Part shown: piece by piece, positions 33,998 through 42,208 of the stretch | Layout of the letters: each line of letters starts with the position of its first letter | How positions within the stretch are numbered: the stretch's first letter is position 1 | Assembly (NCBI RefSeq): GCF_014836535.1 | Contig: NZ_JACSQP010000001.1 | Location: 188,849-252,848 of the forward strand | DNA length: 64,000 nt | From: Microbacterium pullorum | GTDB taxonomy: Bacteria > Actinomycetota > Actinomycetes > Actinomycetales > Microbacteriaceae | Direction: 5' to 3' | Translations under genes and position numbers: made by a program | Notes under the pieces: generated by a model | Seen by the model: only the letters and a program-made list of their open reading frames with translations | Told to the model about the DNA's origin: nothing | Databases searched by the model: none

Positions 33998-34800
33998 CGG
34001 AGGCCGGCCTCAGCGCGGACCGCGCGGGCAGCGCGCCAGCGCTGCCGCAGGCGCAGATAGAGGATCTTCTGCCACCGCACCGGCGGAAAATCCGCCGGCC
34101 AGTGCGCGACCACGGTGCGCGAGCCGCGCCGCATCCGGCGAGCGAACCCGGCGTCGGGGCCGAACGGTCGCATCGAGACCCCCACGCGGGCGTCGCGCAG
34201 GTAGCGGAGGCGGTGGCGCTCACCCAGGTGGAAGGCCAGGTCGAAGTCGTCGTGCATCTCGGGGTCGTCGCGGTGCACGCGATCGCGCACCGCCCGCCAG
34301 GCGCCGGCGCGCATGGCCAGGTTCGACCCGAAAAGCGGCAGATGCCCGAGCGCGGGCACCGCGACGGCGAGGTAGGCGCCGAGATAGATCAGCGCCAGCG
34401 GGGTGCGCAGCGCCCGCGGGCCGTCGATGAACCGTGCACCGGCGGTGTACGCCGCGACGTCGGGGCGCGCGATGAGGGCACCGGCCATCGCCTCGACCCA
34501 GTGGTGGCCAGGGCGGGAGTCGGCATCCAGCCGCAGGATGAGGTCGCCGGAGGTGGCGTCGTAGCCGGCGGTGGCGGCGGCGGGAATGCCGGGGGCGTCG
34601 CACCGCACCACCTGCGCGCCCGCCGCGCGCGCGACGTCGGCGGAGTCGTCGACGGAGGCGTTGTCGACCACGACGATCTCGTCGGGCAGGCGGGTCTGCA
34701 TCGCCAGTGCGTGGAGGCACTGCCGCAGGTGTCGGGCGTCGTCCTTCACCGGGATCACCACCGACACGGTCGGTGTCGTCGGGGTGGGGGCGGCGGTCAC
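33994..34800 (-). CDS. GT2-type glycosyltransferase
   Basis: 268 residues. The nucleotide-sugar fold starts TVSVVIPVKDDARHLRQCL and continues EIVVVDNASVDDSADVARAA. The catalytic metal motif is LRLDADSRPGHHWVEAM (DxD-like). The acceptor-side segment DDFDLAFHLGERH is visible. A hydrophobic stretch (LALIYLGAYLAVAVPALGHL) suggests contact with the membrane. It leads an ATGA-coupled operon with the EEP and DUF2238 genes, which hints that a glycosylated lipid or polyprenyl product is made and processed at the membrane. This last step is inference. Confidence 0.92.
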   Translation of the reverse strand: MTAAPTPTTPTVSVVIPVKDDARHLRQCLHALAMQTRLPDEIVVVDNASVDDSADVARAAGAQVVRCDAPGIPAAATAGYDATSGDLILRLDADSRPGHHWVEAMAGALIARPDVAAYTAGARFIDGPRALRTPLALIYLGAYLAVAVPALGHLPLFGSNLAMRAGAWRAVRDRVHRDDPEMHDDFDLAFHLGERHRLRYLRDARVGVSMRPFGPDAGFARRMRRGSRTVVAHWPADFPPVRWQKILYLRLRQRWRAARAVRAEAGLR

Positions 34801-34846
34801 GGCATCTCCTCGGTGCGGGTGGCATCCACGCTACCGACCTGGCACG

Positions 34847-35686
34847 TCACCCCCGGCGACTTGACGCGGCGGGGGCACTCGGATACCGCCGTCTGTCATC
34901 CGCGCCGGGCCGGCGGATGCCGTGGGGTCTGCGCCCCGCGACGACGAACCGGCCGCGCCGGACCCGGGTGGGTCGGCGCGGGCGGGGGGGGGTGAGGTGT
35001 GGCACCGGGGGGCAGGACGACGAGCGGGCGCTCTCCGATCCGCTCTCGGGAGCGGTGCGGTCGCGGTCGCCGCGGGTGTTGCTGTCGGACTCGGTGCTGT
35101 CGGACTCGCTGTCGCCGTCGGACTTGCTGCTGTCGGAGTTGCGGTCGCTGTCCTCAGGTGCGGTGGTGTCGTCCTGCGTCTGGTCGTCCTGCAGATCGTC
35201 GCCGGGGCGCTGGCTGTCGCCGAACCCGCGGTCGTGCATGCCGCCGCCCGGGCCGGGACGGGTGAACTCGCCGTCCTGGTCGGTCTCGTCCTGCTGCCAG
35301 CGGCCGGGTCCGCCGTCCTGCCCGATCTCGGCGTCGGCGGTGTTGCCGGCCAGGGCGGGCTCGACGGCGTCTGACACGGCCCAGCCGGCGCCGAAGCCCA
35401 CCCCGAGCAGCACGACACCGGCGACAGCGGCGCCGGTGGCCCTGACCCAGGTGCGCTGCATGAACGGCTTCTTCTCCGCGTCGGTCGTCGGCTGCGTCGG
35501 GTGGACGGGCTCGGCGGGCGCGGCGGGCGCTGCGGCCTCGGCCGTCGGCGCATGGGCGGGCTCTGCCGGTGCCGCGGGCTCGGGCGAGTCGAGGGGTGTC
35601 GTCGCGGCCGTCGGGGTGGCCGTCGGCAGCGGCGGCGGGGTGGGGATGGTCTCTTTCTCGGTGTCGGGGGTGGTGTTCTCAGGCAT
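34847..35686 (-). CDS. Acidic single-pass membrane protein beside a two-component system
   Basis: 279 residues. The N-terminal 85 residues are Pro/Thr/Ala-rich and cytoplasmic. One membrane helix spans about 90-115 (TGAAVAGVVLLGVGFGAGWAVSDAV). An extracellular part follows with long Asp/Ser/Gly runs (DGDSESDSTESDSNTRGDRD). The final 60 residues are Arg/Pro-rich and unlike the rest. They begin near a nine-base G/C homopolymer (34984-34992), where a frameshift or sequencing slip is possible. The ATG at 35686 has no strong site; a start 27 bases upstream is also open. It may be a target of the adjacent kinase/regulator pair. Confidence 0.7.
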   Translation of the reverse strand: MPENTTPDTEKETIPTPPPLPTATPTAATTPLDSPEPAAPAEPAHAPTAEAAAPAAPAEPVHPTQPTTDAEKKPFMQRTWVRATGAAVAGVVLLGVGFGAGWAVSDAVEPALAGNTADAEIGQDGGPGRWQQDETDQDGEFTRPGPGGGMHDRGFGDSQRPGDDLQDDQTQDDTTAPEDSDRNSDSSKSDGDSESDSTESDSNTRGDRDRTAPESGSESARSSSCPPVPHLTPPRPRRPTRVRRGRFVVAGRRPHGIRRPGADDRRRYPSAPAASSRRG

Positions 35687-35770
35687 GCTGACACTGTCGC
35701 GCGCGCGTTCCAAGATGACTCCAAGAGTCGCGCCGATGCGGCAACTCCATAGGTTCCTGATCGAACGATG

Positions 35771-36781
35771 TCAGGCTGGCCGCGCGGAGCGTCGTGCCTT
35801 GGGGAGCCGCAGCACGAACACCGTGCCCTGCGGCGACGTGCTCTCCACCGCCACGTCGCCGCCGAAGCGCACGGCGATGTCGCGCACGAGCGAGAGGCCG
35901 AGGCCGAAGCCGTGCGGGCGCCCCTCGGCGGGAGCCGCCGCCCGGGTGAAGCGCTCGAAGAGCCGCTCGGGATCGATCCCGGTGATGCCGGGGCCCTGGT
36001 CTGCCACCCGGATGCGCACCCGGCGGCCCGCCGTGTCGGCGTGGATGACCACGGTGCCGCCCGGCGGTGAATGGCGCACCGCGTTGTCGAGCAGCGCGAT
36101 GAGCGCCCGACCCAGCGCAGCCCGCGTCGCCGCCGCGGCCGCATCGGGCGGCACCTCGACGATCAGGCGGATGCCGCGTTCGGCGGCCCGCGGTTCGGTC
36201 ACCGCCACGGCGTCGGCCGCCGCGTCGGCGACCGACGTCACAGCGGTGCGGTCGCTGCGCCCTCCTGCGGCGGTCTCGGCGGCGACGAGCAGGTCGGTCA
36301 GCGCGGCATCCATCGCGTCGGCGTCGCGTCGGAGGCCGGCCAGGGCCTCGACGACGTCGCCGCCGTGGGTGGCGCGGTGCTGGGCCAGCTGGATGCGGCT
36401 GCTCAGGGTCGTCAGTGGGGTGCGCAGTTCGTGCCCGGCATCGGCGACGAAGGCACGCTGCACCCGCAGCGCGTCGGCGAGGGGCGCGGCCGCGCGGCGG
36501 GCGGCGTACCAGGCGAGCACGGCGAGGGCGACCGCACCCAGCAGACCCAGTGCGACCGTCAGCGGTACGACCAGGTCGAGGTCGATCACCCGCGACCGCC
36601 GCCCGCCGTGCGGGCCGCCGCGGTCGGGCCGCGAGGCGCCGATCATCACCGCCACGGTGGCGGTGGTCACGCCGGCCACGAGCGCCGCGGCGGCCATGCC
36701 CACCCACAGCCCCGCCCGCAGTGCGGCGCGGTTCACGCGCCGCCGGTCGGCGGCGACGGCGGTGTCGGCGCGGCCGGTCAT
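35771..36781 (-). CDS. Sensor histidine kinase
   Basis: 336 residues. Two membrane helices (about 22-46 and 68-95) flank a very short extracytoplasmic loop (SRPDRGGPHGGRR). The H-box is DAGHELRTPLTTLSSR with His117. The HATPase domain shows LLDNAVRHSPPGG (N box), VADQGPGITG (G1) and GFGLGLSLVRDIAV (G2). No separate HAMP domain is obvious. The small outer loop suggests sensing within or next to the membrane. Its ATG overlaps the response regulator stop, so the two are translated together. Confidence 0.94.
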   Translation of the reverse strand: MTGRADTAVAADRRRVNRAALRAGLWVGMAAAALVAGVTTATVAVMIGASRPDRGGPHGGRRSRVIDLDLVVPLTVALGLLGAVALAVLAWYAARRAAAPLADALRVQRAFVADAGHELRTPLTTLSSRIQLAQHRATHGGDVVEALAGLRRDADAMDAALTDLLVAAETAAGGRSDRTAVTSVADAAADAVAVTEPRAAERGIRLIVEVPPDAAAAATRAALGRALIALLDNAVRHSPPGGTVVIHADTAGRRVRIRVADQGPGITGIDPERLFERFTRAAAPAEGRPHGFGLGLSLVRDIAVRFGGDVAVESTSPQGTVFVLRLPKARRSARPA

Positions 36782-37473
36782 CGCGGCATCCCCGCCCGGT
36801 ACCCGCGCGCGCGGACGGTCTCGATGATCTCCGGAGTGGACTTGCGCCGAACGTAGTGCACGTACGAGTCGACGGTCGCAGCGGACCCTCCCGGGAACAC
36901 GGCGGCGACGATCTCGTCGCGCGAGAAGACATGCTCGGGGCTCGAGGTGAGCAGCTCGAGCAGGTCGGTCTCCGCCGCCGTCAGCGCGATGCGCTCGTCG
37001 CGCGGCGAGTAGAGCGCTTGGGACGCGGGAGTGAAGACCCAGTCGCCCAGCTCTCGCCGGTCTCCGGCCCCCCGCCCGCGCCGCAGGGCGCGCAGCCGCG
37101 CACTCAGCTCGGCGAAATCGAAGGGCTTGACGAGGTAGTCATCGGCGCCGGCATCCAACCCGCTGACGCGGTCGCTCACGGTGCCGAGCGCCGTGAGCAG
37201 CAGCACGGGGGTCGCGATGCGCGCGGTGCGCACGGCCTCGAGCAGCTCGACCCCCGACAGCCCGGGCAGACGCCGGTCGATCACCATGACGTCGTAGCGG
37301 TTGCGCAGGGCCAGGGCGAGGCCGTCTTCTCCGGTGGCGGCATGGTCGATGTCGTACTCGTCGGAGAGCACCTCGACGACCATCGCCGCCGTCTCGCTCT
37401 CGTCCTCGACGTACAGCAGCCGCGGGTGCGGGCCGCGGGCTCCAGGGCTCGCGTGGGCGGTACGGTCCGGCAT
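36778..37473 (-). CDS. OmpR-type response regulator
   Basis: 231 residues. The receiver has acidic pocket EDE (residues 23-25), phospho-acceptor Asp66 (VMVIDRRLPG), Thr in LLLTALG and Lys in DYLVKPFDF. The winged-helix effector follows from about 135 (LTAAETDLLELLTS, VDSYVHYVRRK, RARGYRAG), although the final wing is compact. ATGA overlap joins it to the kinase. It is divergent from nothing; a 41-bp repeat array begins 64 bases upstream of its start and could influence its promoter. Confidence 0.95.
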   Translation of the reverse strand: MPDRTAHASPGARGPHPRLLYVEDESETAAMVVEVLSDEYDIDHAATGEDGLALALRNRYDVMVIDRRLPGLSGVELLEAVRTARIATPVLLLTALGTVSDRVSGLDAGADDYLVKPFDFAELSARLRALRRGRGAGDRRELGDWVFTPASQALYSPRDERIALTAAETDLLELLTSSPEHVFSRDEIVAAVFPGGSAATVDSYVHYVRRKSTPEIIETVRARGYRAGMPR

Positions 37474-37536
37474 GCGGCCAGGCTAGGAGACCACGCCGGA
37501 GGTGGAAAGCCCCGAATGCTCGAGCGGGGAGCGCGG

Positions 37537-37729
37537 GGTTCGGGCCCCGTTACGCGCCCCGAACCGGGTGGATGCGGGGTTCGGGCCCCGTTACGCGCCC
37601 CGAACCGGGGCACCGCGGGGTTCGGGCCCCGTTACGCGCCCCGAACCGGGGCACCGCGGGGTTCGGGCCCCGTTACGCGCCCCGAACCGGGGCACCGCGG
37701 GGTTCGGGCCCCGTTACGCGCCCCGAACC
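37537..37729. repeat. Tandem array, five copies of a 29-bp palindrome at 41-bp period
   Basis: Five identical 29-mers start at 37537, 37578, 37619, 37660 and 37701. Each begins GGTTCGGG and ends CCCGAACC (8-bp stem) around CCCCGTTACGCGC. The 12-base spacers are identical in the last three intervals (GGGGCACCGCGG) and variant in the first. The array ends one base before the stop codon of the gene at 37731. Spacers are not unique, and the period is not a multiple of three, so it is neither CRISPR nor coding. Confidence 0.95.
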
Positions 37730-37730
37730 G

Positions 37731-38063
37731 TCAGCGCTCGCCATCGCGGGCCGACCGCACCATCCACCCGACGCGGGTGAGCGCGGCGGCGAGTCGGTCG
37801 GCGTGCTCTTGGGCGTGCTCCGCGGAGACGTCCGAGCACACGTCTATTGCCAGCGGCGGCGGATCGGCGAACTTCGGGATCTGCACCTCGGCCCACGCGC
37901 CCGGAGCCAGCGGCACGCGGGGGTCCGCGGTGCCGGCGTACTCTATCTCGGCGTCGGCGACGTAGGCGATCACATCCAGCGCGTCGAGTTTCGTCACCGG
38001 CATGTTCACCACGAGGGTGGCGGCGAACGGACCGCCGGCGGTGTCGCGGGGCGGGATGGTCAC
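37731..38063 (-). CDS. Hypothetical protein
   Basis: 110 residues from a GTG at 38063, supported by GAGGAGG eight bases upstream; an upstream open extension has no such site. The sequence holds FAATLVVNMPVTKLDALDVIAYVADAEIEYAG, an all-beta-like segment, then AEVQIPKFADPPPLAIDVCS and a C-terminal helix (EHAQEHADRLAAALTRVGW). No family is recognised. Its stop codon is directly adjacent to the 41-bp array. An oppositely oriented small gene begins 43 bases away. Confidence 0.6.
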   Translation of the reverse strand: MTIPPRDTAGGPFAATLVVNMPVTKLDALDVIAYVADAEIEYAGTADPRVPLAPGAWAEVQIPKFADPPPLAIDVCSDVSAEHAQEHADRLAAALTRVGWMVRSARDGER

Positions 38064-38106
38064 CGTTACATCCTCCTCAGCCGCCGCCGGATGCGCCAGA
38101 GCCCTG

Positions 38107-38307
38107 ATGGCTTGCCGGCCGCTCACTCTGGCTGTCAATGCCGCCTGGAGCGCCGGCAACCTCTTCGCCGGTCGCCTGCTGCTGGAGCGCACCGAGGGCA
38201 CCGCGGGGGAGCGCGTCGTGTCTGCGCTCGCCGCTAGCGCCATGGCGCTGCTGCTCGCGACCCACTTCGGCAACGTCCGCGGCGGCCGCCGCCGCGTGCG
38301 CCGATAG
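38107..38307 (+). CDS. Small hypothetical protein or gene fragment ending at the island boundary
   Basis: 66 residues from the ATG at 38107 (MACRPLTLAVNAAWSAGNLF, then AGRLLLERTEG and a hydrophobic ASAMALLLATHFGN). It ends in a run of Arg and Gly. Third-position GC is high, as in real genes here. No ribosome-binding site is evident. Its last codons and stop coincide with the left copy of the 16-bp direct repeat that flanks the low-GC gene. It may therefore be the remnant of a longer gene whose 3' end was the insertion target. Confidence 0.35.
   Translation: MACRPLTLAVNAAWSAGNLFAGRLLLERTEGTAGERVVSALAASAMALLLATHFGNVRGGRRRVRR
38292..38307. repeat. Direct repeat, left copy, flanking the low-GC gene
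   Basis: CCGCGTGCGCCGATAG is identical to 39500-39515. The preceding 15 bases (ACGTCCGCGGC-type) also resemble those before the right copy. It provides the final codons and stop of the small frame at 38107. This fits a recombination or target-duplication scar. Confidence 0.7.
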
Positions 38308-38337
38308 TCGGCGCGCGGCGACTGGCTCCTCGGGGCG

Positions 38338-39420
38338 TCAGCGGTACCTGACTACCGCTTCGCGGATCGCTTCTGCGTGCTGGTAGATCTCGTCGAGCGA
38401 TGCGAGCGGGTAACGGGTCTCCGTCTTATTCTCATCGAGGAGGCCCAAGTACTTCTGCCGCGAGTTGAAGTGAAGTCGGGCGATGGGCTTCCGGTTGTTG
38501 TCGTCCAGAAGGACGGCGAAATAGCTCTTCGCGTCACGCTGGGTTACGCGCTGAGGCTTGATCTCTCCGCAAGCGATCGCCTTGACGATCTGGTAGCCCT
38601 CGAGTTCCTCGAGCGTCGTCTCGATCTCCGTGTCCCGGTTGAGGTCGTCTTCTGCAACAGGCTCCGACGTCACGTCTGGTGTCTCCGTCGGCGCCACCGT
38701 GACACCCGCCCCGAGTGCGGTCTTCAGTCGGTCGTTGACGCTCTCGGTCAGGAACTGCCGCGAAGCCTTCGTGACGAGCGACGTGAACTGCTCGCGAACG
38801 TTCTTCGTGAACGCGCCGTCGTAAACGCGTGTGGTGAAGAACTTGATCCATTCGTCACTCGGCTCTCGGAACTGCCCAGCGATCTCGCGCTTGATCACGC
38901 CGACGTACTTGAGCTCCTCAGCGGCGCTGATGATCGAGTCCAGGTCGAAGCTGTCCTTGCTCATCTTCTGGACCTCGGGGATCAAGGTCTCATCGATGTC
39001 GAGGAGGTCGAGCACGAGAAACGGCTTCGCATCCATACGGTTAGGTGCATCGAGATCGGTATAGAACTGCCAGATGACGCCGTTAGTCAGTGCCGCAATT
39101 CGAGCGTTCGTCGTCGAGAAGTACCGGAAAAGCTGGGATGCGTGCTCGATCTTCGGAACGCCGGTCGACGCTTTGCACTCGATCAGGATCTGTACTTCGC
39201 CATCCCGCATGATGGCGTAGTCAACCTTCTCGCCCTTCTTGATCCCGACGTCGGCGGTGAATTCGGGCACGACCTCGAGTGGGTCGAAGACGTCGTAGCC
39301 CAGGATCGTCGATATGAACGGCATGATGAAGGCGTTCTTCGTCGCCTCTTCTGTACCGATCGCGGCAGCTTGGTTGCGAACTTTTGTTGCGAGCGCGTTG
39401 AGGCGATCCTCAAAATCCAT
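38338..39420 (-). CDS. Stand-alone type I restriction HsdR N-terminal-domain protein (PD-(D/E)xK nuclease fold), low GC
   Basis: 360 residues. The nuclease core resembles the HsdR N-terminal domain: EEATKNAFIMPFISTILGYD, EFTADVGIKKGEKVDYAI, then VQILIECKASTG. Asp67, Glu81 and Lys83 form the catalytic D-x13-ExK set. LFRYFSTTNARIAALTNGVIW is the classic follow-on helix/strand. No helicase domain is present, and no hsdM or hsdS is nearby. The C-terminal third (YQIVKAIACGEI, DAKSYFAVLLDDNNRKPIARL) is a separate beta-rich domain. Hand-counted lines inside are 52-55% GC against about 78% in a neighbouring gene, indicating recent transfer. A defence function is plausible but unproven. Confidence 0.88.
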   Translation of the reverse strand: MDFEDRLNALATKVRNQAAAIGTEEATKNAFIMPFISTILGYDVFDPLEVVPEFTADVGIKKGEKVDYAIMRDGEVQILIECKASTGVPKIEHASQLFRYFSTTNARIAALTNGVIWQFYTDLDAPNRMDAKPFLVLDLLDIDETLIPEVQKMSKDSFDLDSIISAAEELKYVGVIKREIAGQFREPSDEWIKFFTTRVYDGAFTKNVREQFTSLVTKASRQFLTESVNDRLKTALGAGVTVAPTETPDVTSEPVAEDDLNRDTEIETTLEELEGYQIVKAIACGEIKPQRVTQRDAKSYFAVLLDDNNRKPIARLHFNSRQKYLGLLDENKTETRYPLASLDEIYQHAEAIREAVVRYR

Positions 39421-39499
39421 TGTTTCCCCCAGGAAATCAGTTGGCTTTGAAGAAGCCTAGTATCGCGGAGTGTGCCGGCCGCACCGTCCGCCGCGGCCC

Positions 39500-39515
39500 C
39501 CGCGTGCGCCGATAG
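39500..39515. repeat. Direct repeat, right copy, flanking the low-GC gene
   Basis: Identical to 38292-38307, 1208 bases apart. In the equivalent frame it again reads Arg-Val-Arg-Arg-stop, as though the 3' end of the small gene had been regenerated on this side. Confidence 0.7.
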
Positions 39516-39520
39516 AAGGC

Positions 39521-39559
39521 GCCCGCCGCCCGCGCCGATGATCGACGCGGGCGGCGGGC
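39521..39559 (-). terminator. GC-rich hairpin after msrA
   Basis: A 14-bp perfect stem (39521-39534, GCCCGCCGCCCGCG, with 39546-39559) and an 11-base loop lie 15 bases beyond the msrA stop codon. There is no T-tract, as usual in such GC-rich terminators. Confidence 0.65.
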
Positions 39560-39573
39560 CCAAGGCTTGCAGC

Positions 39574-40116
39574 TCAGCTCACGGCGTCTTCGCGCTTGGG
39601 CAGCACCCAGCCGGGACGCACGAAGTGGCAGGTGTAGCCGTGGGGGATGCGCTGCAGGTAGTCCTGGTGCTCGGGCTCGGCCTCCCAGAAGGGGCCCGCG
39701 GGCTCGATGGTCGTGACGACCTTGGCCGGCCAGATGCCCGAGGCATCCACGTCGGCGATGGTGTCGCGCGCGATCTGCTCCTGCTCGGGGCTGAGGGGGA
39801 AGATCGCCGAGCGGTAGCTCGTGCCCACATCGTTGCCCTGCCGGTTGAGGGTCGAGGGGTCGTGGATCTGGAAGAAGAACGCCAGGATGTCGCGGTACGT
39901 CGTCTGGGTGGGGTCGAAGACGATCTCGACCGCCTCGGCGTGGCCCGGGTGGTGGCGGTAGGTGGCGTGGTCGTTCGTGCCGCCGGTGTAGCCCACGCGC
40001 GTGTCCAGCACGCCGGGCTGACGGCGGATCAGGTCTTCGACGCCCCAGAAACAGCCGCCGGCGAGCACGGCGGTCTCGGTGCCGGGGGTGCGGGTGATGG
40101 CTCCGGTGTCGGTCAT
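39574..40116 (-). CDS. msrA: Peptide-methionine (S)-S-oxide reductase
   Basis: 180 residues. The catalytic motif is [10 protein letters not shown] with Cys22. [42 protein letters not shown] and [16 protein letters not shown] are diagnostic. It reduces methionine-S-sulfoxide in proteins using thioredoxin. Resolving cysteines near the C-terminus are reduced to one ([10 protein letters not shown]). The ATG at 40116 has GAGGAG eight bases upstream. It is monocistronic; the hairpin at 39521 follows. Confidence 0.96.
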   Translation of the reverse strand: MTDTGAITRTPGTETAVLAGGCFWGVEDLIRRQPGVLDTRVGYTGGTNDHATYRHHPGHAEAVEIVFDPTQTTYRDILAFFFQIHDPSTLNRQGNDVGTSYRSAIFPLSPEQEQIARDTIADVDASGIWPAKVVTTIEPAGPFWEAEPEHQDYLQRIPHGYTCHFVRPGWVLPKREDAVS

Positions 40117-40431
40117 GATGCGTGCTCCTCGTGCTGTGGTCTCAGCGGTCCGGTGGGACCGTTGCAGTATTTCAGCCCTGGCGGCTGCCGGGGCGTTGCC
40201 GGTCATAGAGAGCAACGGATGCCGGCGCTGTTTTGGTCCCGCGAACCTGGGAGCGGGCTTCGAGTCTCCATACCCGCCGTTCCGCCACGGGCGATCGCTG
40301 GTCGTGATCGACGGCGTGCTCGTCGAAACGGATGCCGCGGCATCCGACTCGCCGCGCGTCCCCACCGGATCGGCCCGCCGACCGTATCCATTCCCGGCCC
40401 GACGGGCACCGGGTGCGGGCACAATGGACGG
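40117..40431. other. 315-base intergenic region without recognised gene
   Basis: It lies between divergent msrA and the PPOX-type gene. A plus-strand frame covers part of it but shows no family, no start signal and uneven third-position composition. It should contain both promoters, but I cannot point to convincing boxes. No hairpin comparable to those elsewhere in the window was seen. Confidence 0.6.
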
Positions 40432-40818
40432 ATGCAACCCGCGTTGAGCGACATCGCCGAGTCCGAGTTCGTGCTTCTGACGACCTTCCGCAAGACCGGC
40501 ATCGCCGTCGGCACCCCGGTGTGGGTGGCGCCCGACGGCGGCGAGTTGCTGGTGACGACCGGCGGCACCTCCGGCAAGGTCAAGCGACTGCGTCACACCG
40601 CGCGGGTCACCCTCACCCCGTGCGACGCGCGCGGCAAGGTCGCCGACGGCGCGCCCACCGTCGAGGCGACCGCGGTGGTGCGCGACGACGCCGAGTCGAT
40701 GGCCCGCCTCGATCGCGCACTCAAGGCCAAGTACGGCATGAAGTACACGCTGCTGCGCGCCGGCCAGAAGCTGCGCCGCGGGGCTGCCACCGGCTCTGTC
40801 GCGCTCATCATCGGCTGA
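40432..40818 (+). CDS. PPOX-class F420-dependent oxidoreductase-like protein
   Basis: 128 residues. The split-barrel fold of the pyridoxamine-oxidase/F420 class is visible: [53 protein letters not shown] and PTVEATAVV. The K-x-K-R-L loop is the F420-phosphate binding region typical of actinobacterial members. It probably reduces quinone-like or xenobiotic compounds with F420H2. The cofactor is inferred from family only. The ATG at 40432 is the normal family start. Confidence 0.9.
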   Translation: MQPALSDIAESEFVLLTTFRKTGIAVGTPVWVAPDGGELLVTTGGTSGKVKRLRHTARVTLTPCDARGKVADGAPTVEATAVVRDDAESMARLDRALKAKYGMKYTLLRAGQKLRRGAATGSVALIIG

Positions 40819-40896
40819 CCGCCCCGCCGCCCCGCCGCGCCGGACGGGCCGCCGAACTACGATCGAAGAACCGTCCGTCGTTCCGAGGAGTACCCC

Positions 40897-42183
40897 GTGC
40901 CTGCAGCCGCCGATGCGCTCACCCATGCCGAAGACCTCGCCGCGTTCGTCGCCGCGTCCCCCTCGAGCTTTCACGCCGCCGAGCACGTCGCCACACGGCT
41001 GACGGATGCCGGTTTCACGCTGCTGCGCGAGGACGAGCCGTGGCCCGCCGCTCCCGGCGGACGTTTCGCGGTGGTGCGCGACGGGGCCGTGATCGCCTGG
41101 GTCGTGCCCGAGAGCGCGACCGCGCAGACGCCGGTGCGGGTGTTCGGCGCGCACAGCGACTCGCCCGGCTTCAAGCTCAAGCCGCAGTCCACCACCGGGA
41201 GACTCGGTTGGCTGCAGGCCGGCGTGGAGATCTACGGCGGCCCGCTGCTGAACTCGTGGCTCGACCGCGAGCTGCGTCTGGCCGGCCGGCTCGTGCTCGA
41301 CGACGGCAGCTCGGTGCTCACCGCAACCGGGCCGCTGCTGCGGCTGCCCCAGCTGGCGATCCACCTCGACCGCGAGGCGAACGACCACCTCGCCCTCGAC
41401 AAGCAGACCCAGACCCAGCCGGTGTGGGGCCTGGGCGAAGCGGACTCCGCCGATCTGCTCGGTGAGCTGGCGCGCGAGGCCGGAGTGGATGCCGCGCGCA
41501 TCCGCGGCTACGACGTCGTCACCGCCGACGCCGCCCGCGGCTCGGTCTTCGGGCTCGACGACGTGTTCTTCGCTTCCGGGCGCCTCGACGATCTGGCATC
41601 CGTGCACGCCGGCGTCGTCGCGCTGGAACGGGCCGCCGACGGGTTCGATGCCGACCACATCGCGATGCTCGCCGTGTTCGACCACGAAGAGGTGGGGTCG
41701 GGCACCCGGTCGGGGGCGGCCGGACCGTTCCTCTCGGACGTGCTCGAGCGCGTGTGGCTCGGCCTCGGTGCCGACCGCGCGCAGCAGTTGCGCGCCCTCG
41801 CCGCCAGCTGGTGCGTGTCGAGCGACGTGGGCCACGCGGTGCATCCGAACTACCCGCACAAGCACGACCCCGTGGTGCAGCCGAAGCTCGGCAGCGGGCC
41901 GATCCTCAAGATCAACGCCAACCAGCGCTATGCGACCGATGCCGTGGGCGCGGCGGCCTGGAACGGCTGGTGCGACGCGGCCGGTGTGGCGTCGCAGGAG
42001 TTCGTGTCGAACAACTCGGTGCCCTGCGGGTCGACGATCGGGCCCATCACGGCGACCCGGCTGGGCATGCGCACCGTCGATGTCGGCATTCCGATCCTGT
42101 CGATGCATTCGGCCCGCGAGCTCGCCGGCGTCAGCGACCTCTGGGACCTGCAGCGCGTGGCCGAGGTCTTCTTCCGCGGCTGA
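40897..42183 (+). CDS. apeB: M18 family aminopeptidase
   Basis: 428 residues from a GTG at 40897, with GAGGAG eight bases upstream. M18 zinc ligands occur in [14 protein letters not shown] (His86), [29 protein letters not shown] (Glu pair, catalytic and ligand), [18 protein letters not shown] and LSMHSARE near the C-terminus. The tetrahedral dinuclear enzyme removes N-terminal acidic or neutral residues from peptides in the cytoplasm. Length matches the family. Symbol follows family naming only. Confidence 0.94.
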   Translation: MPAAADALTHAEDLAAFVAASPSSFHAAEHVATRLTDAGFTLLREDEPWPAAPGGRFAVVRDGAVIAWVVPESATAQTPVRVFGAHSDSPGFKLKPQSTTGRLGWLQAGVEIYGGPLLNSWLDRELRLAGRLVLDDGSSVLTATGPLLRLPQLAIHLDREANDHLALDKQTQTQPVWGLGEADSADLLGELAREAGVDAARIRGYDVVTADAARGSVFGLDDVFFASGRLDDLASVHAGVVALERAADGFDADHIAMLAVFDHEEVGSGTRSGAAGPFLSDVLERVWLGLGADRAQQLRALAASWCVSSDVGHAVHPNYPHKHDPVVQPKLGSGPILKINANQRYATDAVGAAAWNGWCDAAGVASQEFVSNNSVPCGSTIGPITATRLGMRTVDVGIPILSMHSARELAGVSDLWDLQRVAEVFFRG

Positions 42184-42208
42184 GGGCCGGGCTCGCGCGC
42201 GCCCCGGC

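Noticed and set aside
37537..37729. CRISPR array
   Set aside because: Repeat-spacer spacing looks superficially right (29 + 12), but the spacers are the same sequence and far too short, and no cas genes are present.
37502..38237. Arg/Pro/Gly-rich repeat protein read through the 41-bp array on the plus strand
   Set aside because: The 41-base period shifts frame in each copy and the frames overlap real minus-strand genes without a ribosome-binding site.
38338..39420. Part of a complete type I restriction-modification system
   Set aside because: No helicase domain and no hsdM or hsdS within the window; only the N-terminal nuclease module is present.
40240..40300. tRNA 3' end (TTCGAGTC followed by CCGCCA)
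   Set aside because: The T-stem does not pair properly and no acceptor, D or anticodon arm could be folded upstream.
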